Assembly (NCBI RefSeq): GCF_014217785.1
Contig: NZ_CP048814.1
Span: 4,030,001-4,094,000 of the forward strand
DNA length: 64,000 nucleotides
Direction: 5' to 3'
Source of the DNA: Rhodococcus triatomae
Lineage (GTDB): Bacteria > Actinomycetota > Actinomycetes > Mycobacteriales > Mycobacteriaceae
The first letter of the stretch is position 1. The number at the start of each line of letters is the position of its first letter. The position numbers and the translations under genes are program-made. The notes beneath the pieces were generated by a model. That model saw only the letters and a list, made by a program, of their open reading frames with translations. It was not told the origin of the DNA and searched no databases. This document shows positions 58,122-64,000 of this stretch, piece by piece.

Positions 58122-59472
58122 GGGCCTCCCGTCCGGGCAGTCGGACCCCGTCGACGACGTCCCGGCGCGCCGCGTATTCGGCCTCGCCGTACCTGCGCTG
58201 GGCGTGCTCGCCGCGGAACCGCTGTACCTGCTGTTCGACATCGCCGTCGTCGGACGGCTCGGTGCCCTGCCTCTGGCGGGGCTCGCGGTGGGGGGACTGA
58301 TCCTCGCGCTGGTCAGTACGCAGCTGACCTTCCTGTCCTACGGGACCACCGCCCGCGCCGCCCGCCGGCACGGTGCGGGAGATCGGCGCGGCGCGGTGGG
58401 GGAGGGTGTGCAGGCGACCTGGCTCGCCCTGATCGTCGGTACGGCGCTGGTGGTGGCCGTCCAGCTGCTCGCCGGACCGATCGTCGGACTCGTCGCCGGG
58501 GGAGCGGACATCGCGGCCGCCGCGGAGAGTTGGTTGCGCATCGCGATCTTCGGTGCGCCGCTGATCCTCGTCGGGATGGCAGGCAACGGCTGGATGCGCG
58601 GCGTCCAGAACACGGTCCGGCCCCTGAAGTTCGTGGTGGCGGGGCTGGCGTTGTCCGCCGTGCTGTGTCCAGTGCTCGTGCACGGGCTGTTCGGCGCACC
58701 CCGATGGGAGCTCGAAGGGTCCGCCGTCGCGAACGTGGTGGGGCAGTCGCTGTCCGCGGTGCTGTTCCTCGGCGCTCTCGTGCGGGAGAAGGTGGATCTG
58801 CGGCCCCGCGGTGCGGTGATGCGCGTTCAGGCACTGATGGGTCGCGATCTCGTGCTCCGCTCGCTCGCGTTCCAGGCGTGTTTCCTGTCCGCGGCGGCGG
58901 TGGCATCGCGCTTCGGCGCCGCCTCGGTGGCAGCGCATCAGGTGGTGCTCCAACTCTGGAACCTGGTGACGTTGACCCTGGATTCCCTGGCCATCGCCGC
59001 GCAGACACTGGTCGGTGCGGCGCTCGGCGCCGGCCGGCCCGACAGCGCCCGTCGGCTGTCGCGGCGGATCACCGTGTGGTCGACGATCTTCGCGCTGGTA
59101 CTCGCGGCAGTCTTCGCGGCCGGGTACCGGGTGATCCCCCGATTGTTCACCGGCGACACCGCCGTACTCGCCGAGATGGCAGGGGCCTGGTGGTTCTTCG
59201 TGGCGATCATGCCGATCGCCGGAATCGTCTTCGCGTTGGACGGCGTGCTCCTGGGTGCAGGCGACGTGAAGTTCCTGCGCAACGCCACTCTGGCGTGCGC
59301 CCTGGTCGGGTTCCTGCCGTTCATCTGGCTCTCGCTCGCCTTCGACTGGGGGCTCCCGGGAATCTGGACGGGGCTGACCGTCTTCATCGTGCTCCGGATG
59401 ATCGCGGTGTCGTGGCGCACGGTGTCCGGCCGCTGGGCCGTGAGCGGCGCAGACCTCCACCCGCAGCAATGA
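58114..59472 (+). CDS. dinF: MATE-family efflux transporter (DinF type)
   Basis: This 452-residue protein has 12 predicted transmembrane helices in two similar halves, starting PARRVFGLAVPALGVLAAEPL. TTG 58114 overlaps nrnA by eight bases, with no alternative start before the first helix. The rbfA-nrnA-dinF order is the same as in mycobacteria. It is a cation-coupled exporter; substrates are unknown. Confidence 0.9.
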   Translation: MAEGLPSGQSDPVDDVPARRVFGLAVPALGVLAAEPLYLLFDIAVVGRLGALPLAGLAVGGLILALVSTQLTFLSYGTTARAARRHGAGDRRGAVGEGVQATWLALIVGTALVVAVQLLAGPIVGLVAGGADIAAAAESWLRIAIFGAPLILVGMAGNGWMRGVQNTVRPLKFVVAGLALSAVLCPVLVHGLFGAPRWELEGSAVANVVGQSLSAVLFLGALVREKVDLRPRGAVMRVQALMGRDLVLRSLAFQACFLSAAAVASRFGAASVAAHQVVLQLWNLVTLTLDSLAIAAQTLVGAALGAGRPDSARRLSRRITVWSTIFALVLAAVFAAGYRVIPRLFTGDTAVLAEMAGAWWFFVAIMPIAGIVFALDGVLLGAGDVKFLRNATLACALVGFLPFIWLSLAFDWGLPGIWTGLTVFIVLRMIAVSWRTVSGRWAVSGADLHPQQ

Positions 59473-59509
59473 CGTCGCCCGTGATCGCGCGGCGCGGAGA
59501 TGAGGCAGG

Positions 59510-60466
59510 ATGGAGCGGGTGAGCGCCAAATTGTTGGCCGTCAGCGACATCCATGTGGGACATCGCGGAAATCGGCCGGTCACCGAGGACATCCATCCCG
59601 ATTCGCCGGACGACTGGCTGATCCTCGCCGGAGACGTCTCGGAGAAGACCGACGACATCCGGTGGGCCCTGGAACTGATGTCCGGGCGGTTCGAGAAGGT
59701 GATCTGGGTCCCCGGCAACCACGAGCTGTGGACGACGGCGAAGGACCCGGTCCAGATGCACGGTGTCGCCCGCTACGAGTACCTGGTCGCGATGTGCCGT
59801 GAGCTGGGCGTCCTGACGCCGGAAGATCCCTATCCGGTGTGGCGAGGCGACGACGGGCCGGTCACCCTGGTGCCGATGTTCCTGCTGTACGACTACACGT
59901 TCCTGCCGGAGGGCGCCCGGACGAAGGCGGAAGGTCTCGCGATCGCACGGGAGAAGAACGTCGTCGCCACGGACGAGTTCCTGCTGTCGAGTGAGCCCTA
60001 TGCGACGCGCGACGCCTGGTGCCAGGCGCGCCTCGACTACACCCGCAGCCGGCTCGACGCGCTCGAACCGGGTACCCGCACCGTGTTGATCAACCACTTC
60101 CCGCTGGTCCGCGAACCCACCCAGGTGTTGTGGTATCCGGAGTTCGCGCTGTGGTGCGGCACCGAGCAGACGGCGGACTGGCACACCCGCTACGACGCGG
60201 TGTGCTCGGTCTACGGGCACCTTCACATCCCGCGTACCACCTACTACGACGGGGTCCGCTTCGAGGAGGTTTCGCTGGGCTACCCGCGGGAGTGGTCCCG
60301 GCGAGGGCTTCCGGACCGCCTCCTGCGACAGATCCTGCCGCCCCCGGAGTATCCGCCGGGGTCTCTCAACAAGTGGGGTGGGCACTTCACCGTCACGCCC
60401 GAACAGGAGGCCGAGGTGGAGCGGATGCGGGCGGAGGGCACCGTGCCGGGGCGGAAGCGCCGATGA
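59510..60466 (+). CDS. Calcineurin-like metallophosphoesterase
   Basis: This 318-residue phosphoesterase has all metal-site motifs: VSDIHVGHRGNR, ILAGDVSE, WVPGNHELW, INHFPLV and YGHLHIPR. Start ATG 59510 or GTG 59519; both have imperfect ribosome sites. It overlaps the pptT start by four bases. The same pair occurs next to truB in mycobacteria, where the partner has been linked to PptT-dependent phosphopantetheine turnover; that link is from memory and not shown here. Confidence 0.9.
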   Translation: MERVSAKLLAVSDIHVGHRGNRPVTEDIHPDSPDDWLILAGDVSEKTDDIRWALELMSGRFEKVIWVPGNHELWTTAKDPVQMHGVARYEYLVAMCRELGVLTPEDPYPVWRGDDGPVTLVPMFLLYDYTFLPEGARTKAEGLAIAREKNVVATDEFLLSSEPYATRDAWCQARLDYTRSRLDALEPGTRTVLINHFPLVREPTQVLWYPEFALWCGTEQTADWHTRYDAVCSVYGHLHIPRTTYYDGVRFEEVSLGYPREWSRRGLPDRLLRQILPPPEYPPGSLNKWGGHFTVTPEQEAEVERMRAEGTVPGRKRR

Positions 60467-61116
60467 TCGAACGCATTCTGGACAGCGGCGTCGTGTCGGC
60501 GGAGCTGTTCGAGGATCCGCCGGGCCTCACCCCGCACCCGAGGGAGGAACCGCTCATCGCCAAGGCGGTCGAGAAGCGTCGTCGGGAGTTCACGAGTGCC
60601 CGGCACTGCGCGCGTGTCGCGATGGGAAAGCTCGGCGTGGACCCGGCTCCGATCCTGCGTGGCGAGAAGGGCGAACCCCAGTGGCCACGGGGCGTGATCG
60701 GCAGCCTCACGCACTGCGACGGCTATCGAGCCGCGGTTCTCGGCTACACCATGCAGGTGCGCTCGCTGGGGATCGACGCCGAGCCACACGCCCCGCTACC
60801 GGAGGGAGTGCTGGACGCGGTCAGCCTCGAAGCCGAACGCGCCTGGCTCGCGGGAACGACCGGGACGGTGCACTGGGACCGACTGCTGTTCTGCGCCAAG
60901 GAAGCGACCTACAAGGCGTGGTTCCCACTCACACAGCGGTGGCTCGGATTCGAGGACGCGCACATCACGTTCGCGGAGAACGGCGACGGGACCGGCACCT
61001 TCCACTCGGAACTGCTCGTACCCGGAGACAACCGCTCCGGCCCACCGTTGACCTCGTTCGAGGGCCGGTGGATGGTCGCGGACGGACTGATCGTCACCGC
61101 GATCACGGTGCAGTGA
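60463..61116 (+). CDS. pptT: 4'-phosphopantetheinyl transferase PptT
   Basis: This 217-residue Sfp-type enzyme activates acyl- and peptidyl-carrier proteins with the phosphopantetheine arm of CoA, needed for mycolic acid and siderophore synthesis. Motifs are GSLTHCDGYRAAV, LGIDAEPHAPLP and FCAKEATYKAWFPLTQRWLGF. ATG 60463 overlaps the upstream stop (ATGA). Confidence 0.93.
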   Translation: MIERILDSGVVSAELFEDPPGLTPHPREEPLIAKAVEKRRREFTSARHCARVAMGKLGVDPAPILRGEKGEPQWPRGVIGSLTHCDGYRAAVLGYTMQVRSLGIDAEPHAPLPEGVLDAVSLEAERAWLAGTTGTVHWDRLLFCAKEATYKAWFPLTQRWLGFEDAHITFAENGDGTGTFHSELLVPGDNRSGPPLTSFEGRWMVADGLIVTAITVQ

Positions 61117-61140
61117 GCGTGCCTGGCAGAATCGGGTCAC

Positions 61141-62055
61141 GTGTCCGCACGTGAGAAGCCTTCCTCCGGCCTGGTCGGCGCCGGTCTACTGATCGTCGAC
61201 AAGGATGCCGGGATGACCAGCCACGACGTGGTGGCCAGGGTCCGCAAGTTGTTGAACACCCGCAAGGTCGGCCACGCGGGCACGTTGGACCCGATGGCGA
61301 CCGGAGTCCTGGTCCTGGGTGTCGAGCGGGCGACGAAGATGCTCGGGCTGCTCTCGCTCACCACCAAGGCGTACGCGGCGACCATCCGTCTGGGACGGTC
61401 CACGACCACGGACGACGCCGAAGGTGACGTGCTCGCGGACGTGGATGCCGCCGCGGTCACGGACCCGCAGATCGCCGAGCAGGTCGCTCTGCTCACCGGC
61501 GACATCGACCAGATCCCCGCGAGTGTCAGCGCGATCAAGGTGGACGGGCAGCGAGCGCACGCGCTGATCCGGGCGGGCGAGGAGGTCGCGCTGGCCGCGC
61601 GGCCCGTCACCGTGTCCCGGTTCGACGTGCTCGACCGACGGGACGTGGACGCCTTCGTCGACCTCGACGTCGAGGTGGAGTGCTCGTCGGGGACCTACGT
61701 GCGTGCCCTCGCCCGGGACCTCGGCGCGGCGCTCGGCGTCGGTGGACACCTCACGGCGCTGCGCCGTACCCGGGTGGGTCCGTTCACGCTCGACCACGCC
61801 CGCACTCTCGAACAATTGGCGGACCAACCGCGGGTGAGTCTCGACATCGATGCCGCCGCCCGCACCGCGTTCCCGCACCGGCAGATCGATGCGGCCGAGG
61901 CGGAATCGATCAGTCAGGGCCGGTGGCTCGAACCGATCGGGATGAAGGGTGTGTACGCCGCGATCGATCCGGACGGCCACACGATCGCGCTGCTCCAGGA
62001 GAAGGGCAGGCGGGCGAGTTCGGTGATGGTGGTTCGTCCCGCCACGCTGCGCTGA
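61141..62055 (+). CDS. truB: tRNA pseudouridine-55 synthase
   Basis: This 304-residue enzyme makes pseudouridine 55 in the tRNA T-loop. GLLIVDKDAGMTSHDVV and the catalytic-Asp motif GHAGTLDPMATGVLVLG (about residues 43-59) are present, with CSSGTYVRALARDLGA and a C-terminal PUA-like end. It starts at GTG 61141, 24 bases after pptT. Confidence 0.96.
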   Translation: MSAREKPSSGLVGAGLLIVDKDAGMTSHDVVARVRKLLNTRKVGHAGTLDPMATGVLVLGVERATKMLGLLSLTTKAYAATIRLGRSTTTDDAEGDVLADVDAAAVTDPQIAEQVALLTGDIDQIPASVSAIKVDGQRAHALIRAGEEVALAARPVTVSRFDVLDRRDVDAFVDLDVEVECSSGTYVRALARDLGAALGVGGHLTALRRTRVGPFTLDHARTLEQLADQPRVSLDIDAAARTAFPHRQIDAAEAESISQGRWLEPIGMKGVYAAIDPDGHTIALLQEKGRRASSVMVVRPATLR

Positions 62056-62146
62056 CGGCCTGCTGATTCGGAAAGATGCAGAGCCGCGGCTCGTGCTGCG
62101 ATCTCTCTCGCGATCCTCTCTCCGAGTGCGTGATCCGGTATCGGGG

Positions 62147-63574
62147 TCAGGGCACCGGTGCCGGTGAGCTGACCCGATGACCGACGCTGCGGTGGCGATT
62201 TTCCCGGAGTGCGGAACCGCAAGTGCCGACGGGGCCGACACCGATCGGTGGGGTGAATACCGGGTGCCTGGTCTTGCCGATCGTCACTTCCCAGTCCGTG
62301 GTGTGGAGTAGTCGGTGGTGGGTGCCGCAGAGCAACACGAGGTTGTCGAGGTCGGTGGGTCCGCCGTCCGCCCAATGCCTGATGTGGTGGCCCTCGCACC
62401 AGGCGGCGGTGGCTCCGCAGCCGGGGAAGGCGCAGCCACCGTCGCGGGCAGCGAGCGCTGTGCGTTGGGCCCTGGTGACGGTGCGGCGGGTGCGTCCCAC
62501 ACTCAGTGGGGCGCCGTGCTCGTCGAGCACGATCGCGGTGACGTTCGCGTCGCAGCCGAGGAGGCGGGCGGTGTTGATGGTCAGTGGCCCCATCCACGGC
62601 GACCACGCGATACCCCGCCGATCCGCGAGATCAGTCAGGTCGTCCGTGTCATCCGAGCCGTCCGTGTCATCCGCGTCGTCCGTGCTGTCGGTGCTGTCGG
62701 TGCTGTCCGTGTTGTCCGGGTGGTGGGGGTCCTGCGGGGGCCGCGTGTTCGCCGTGGCACCCGCGCCGGCATGTCGGCGGGCATACTCTTCCCGCCGGTC
62801 CTGACCCAGATCCCGCGCATGTACGTGTACCGACAGGTGCGGACGCTCACCGCCCTCGACGCCCAGATCGCCGAACGCGAGCAGCATCGACAACAACTGG
62901 GTGAGTCCGTCCGCGCGGCGCTGCCGCGGCGCACGAGCATCCGGCGTTCCCTCAGATGCGGGCTGTGGGGCCGAGTATTTCGACAGGGCGGTCAGCAGCA
63001 TCTCCCCGGTCACTGCGTCCACGTCACCACGAATCGCGACCCGACCATTCAACGTCTTCGACACGTACAGCTCGTTACGGTCGGTGTCCTCACTGGCGGG
63101 CTGGTCGTCGGTTTCGAAGATCGCCTCCAACTTCGCAATCGCCATGCGGACTCCGTCGGTACGCGCCAACGGCCCGTCCGCCGCCGCCAGCAACGCCGCC
63201 ACACACCCCGGTAGTGCCTCCGCGGGCATGCCTTTCGGGGGCTTCGTGCAGAACCGGACGATCAGCAACGCGTGCTCGAACGCGATCCGACCTTCATCGA
63301 ACGCCTCCGCTACCGCGGGATGCTCGGCCAACCCGGCACCGAGTTCCACGATCCGCCCCGCCGCACCCGGCGACACCACCGTCACCGACGACAACCACCC
63401 CTTCGTCGACGCGAACCCGTGATCCTCCCGCGTACACCGACGTTCCACCTCGGCGACCACAGCCACCCGCTGCGCCTCCCACACCGCGATCTTCGCGCTC
63501 AACGCGACAGCGTCACACAACAACTCACGAGTGGTCCGTTCCCGGAAACGATCCCCCTGATACCCCATACACAC
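62147..63574 (-). CDS. DUF222/HNH endonuclease-like protein (13E12 type)
   Basis: This 475-residue protein has the DUF222 helical domain (about 1-230) and a C-terminal HNH motif (CAFPGCGATAAWCEGHHIRHW with DNLVLLCGTHHRLLH). Between them is an acidic Asp/Ser/Thr linker (about 280-315). The layout matches the multicopy 13E12/REP family of mycobacteria and rhodococci, whose role is unsettled: some ride on repeats, others are fixed. GTG 63574 or ATG 63568. It is convergent with truB. Confidence 0.85.
   Translation of the reverse strand: MCMGYQGDRFRERTTRELLCDAVALSAKIAVWEAQRVAVVAEVERRCTREDHGFASTKGWLSSVTVVSPGAAGRIVELGAGLAEHPAVAEAFDEGRIAFEHALLIVRFCTKPPKGMPAEALPGCVAALLAAADGPLARTDGVRMAIAKLEAIFETDDQPASEDTDRNELYVSKTLNGRVAIRGDVDAVTGEMLLTALSKYSAPQPASEGTPDARAPRQRRADGLTQLLSMLLAFGDLGVEGGERPHLSVHVHARDLGQDRREEYARRHAGAGATANTRPPQDPHHPDNTDSTDSTDSTDDADDTDGSDDTDDLTDLADRRGIAWSPWMGPLTINTARLLGCDANVTAIVLDEHGAPLSVGRTRRTVTRAQRTALAARDGGCAFPGCGATAAWCEGHHIRHWADGGPTDLDNLVLLCGTHHRLLHTTDWEVTIGKTRHPVFTPPIGVGPVGTCGSALRENRHRSVGHRVSSPAPVP
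62635..62720 (-). repeat. Low-complexity array coding the acidic HNH linker
   Basis: Runs of GTC, GTG and TCC words, including a nine-base GTGCTGTCG unit repeated about four times (plus strand, near 62680-62715), code the alternating Asp/Ser/Thr linker. It stays in frame. Confidence 0.75.
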
Positions 63575-63655
63575 ACATTATCTCGCACAGCTGTTCGATT
63601 CAAGGCTTGTTCCGGATCCGTTCGCGGCGGTCGCCGCGACGACGACGGCGAGCCG

Positions 63656-64000
63656 TCACACCAGCCAGATGGCTTGTGCCGCCGGATTTCCCAGGTCGAT
63701 GGTTGTTTCGGCATCGCCGATGCGCACCGAGATCGTGCCCGCGAAGTCCCGTCGTTCCAGAATCTCGACCTGCACGTCGAGGGCGACGCCGACCGAATCG
63801 AAGTAGCGAAGCATCTCGGGGTCGGAGTCCGAGATCCGCGCGATCCGCCCGCTCTCGCCCCCGGCGAACTCGCTGAGCTGACGCGCGGGCGGAGTGGGGA
63901 CCGAACCGTCGACCGCGGGGATCGGGTCGCCGTGCGGGTCCCGTTCGGGGTGCCCGAGTTTGGCATCCATGCGCGCGATCATCAGGTCGGACACCGCGTG
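63656..64000 (-). CDS. DtxR/MntR-family metal-dependent repressor, C-terminal part
   Basis: Only the C-terminal portion is inside the window; the gene enters from beyond 64000. Seen here: the end of the dimerisation domain with metal-site-like residues (LGHPERDPHGDPIPAVDG) and an SH3-like FeoA domain (LSEFAGGESGRIARISDSDPEMLRYFD to DLGNPAAQAIWLV). Position close to truB matches the mycobacterial SirR/MntR-type regulator, so manganese control is more likely than being the chromosome's main IdeR. The DNA-binding domain cannot be checked. Confidence 0.75.
   Translation of the reverse strand, partial: HAVSDLMIARMDAKLGHPERDPHGDPIPAVDGSVPTPPARQLSEFAGGESGRIARISDSDPEMLRYFDSVGVALDVQVEILERRDFAGTISVRIGDAETTIDLGNPAAQAIWLV

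Noticed and set aside
62147-63574. Restriction endonuclease or homing endonuclease system
   Set aside because: The DUF222-HNH plan is that of the multicopy 13E12 family; no methyltransferase, intein or intron context is present.
63656-64000. Assigning the right-edge repressor as IdeR, the regulator of the 5805 iron box
   Set aside because: Only the C-terminus is visible and the gene neighbourhood fits the SirR/MntR type better, so the link cannot be supported.

Overview
The window comes from a very GC-rich actinobacterium. The chromosome is most likely that of Rhodococcus or a close mycolic-acid relative. The evidence is heavy use of GTG and TTG starts, a mycothione reductase, a PptT-type phosphopantetheinyl transferase, a site-2 protease of the Rip1 type, an EfpA-type exporter, and a gene order that closely follows the Mycobacterium rpsB-to-dxr, mqo-mtr, cob, proS-nusA-infB and truB neighbourhoods (synteny judged from memory, not by search). 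No insertion sequence, prophage, CRISPR array, rRNA or tRNA was recognised.

Layout. Positions 1-2436 (minus) hold an accessory pair: a small membrane protein and a large secreted Pro/Thr-rich protein with YPDG-type repeats that runs off the left edge. Its codon usage changes abruptly at an internal YPILADP motif, which suggests modular, polymorphic-toxin-like construction. Positions 2786-8183 carry a DUF4349 lipoprotein, a patatin-like lipase, an iron-box-preceded siderophore-interacting flavoprotein, xerC and an M23 peptidase-like protein. Positions 8521-23852 are a core block: rpsB, tsf, pyrH, frr, cdsA, rlmN, dxr, rip1, ispG, a DUF4081-GNAT protein and a penicillin-binding lipoprotein. Positions 23865-31519 carry a LuxR regulator divergent from an acyl-CoA synthetase, map, cobQ, a GntR-ABC transporter operon and a hydrolase-fold protein that lacks the nucleophile.

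Positions 31565-36175 hold mtr, a lipase, mqo and an ElaA-type acetyltransferase. A cobalamin riboswitch (about 36186-36343) precedes the chelatase-cobO-cobB-cobE/cbiG-cobA cluster. These genes act with cobQ in corrin-ring amidation, cobalt insertion, adenosylation and precorrin-2/siroheme synthesis. efpA, nsrR and hmp follow. This 1.5-kb stretch contains three separate tandem-repeat arrays, one of which inserts extra eight-residue units into the hinge of the flavohaemoglobin.

Positions 45801-62055 hold a DUF4287/SRPBCC protein, yaaA, proS, an O-methyltransferase, a DUF4439/lipoprotein pair, and the translation-transcription cluster rimP-nusA-ylxR-infB-ylxP-rbfA-nrnA. After it come a MATE exporter, a metallophosphoesterase, pptT and truB. 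The right end holds a DUF222/HNH endonuclease-like gene of the 13E12 type and the C-terminal part of a DtxR/MntR-family metal repressor cut by the window edge.

Most of the window is conserved housekeeping sequence. The points that most repay a second look are the mosaic secreted protein at the left edge, the repeat expansion inside hmp with the neighbouring 26-bp repeat array, the riboswitch with its ribosome-site hairpin, and the iron box lying across the patatin stop codon.
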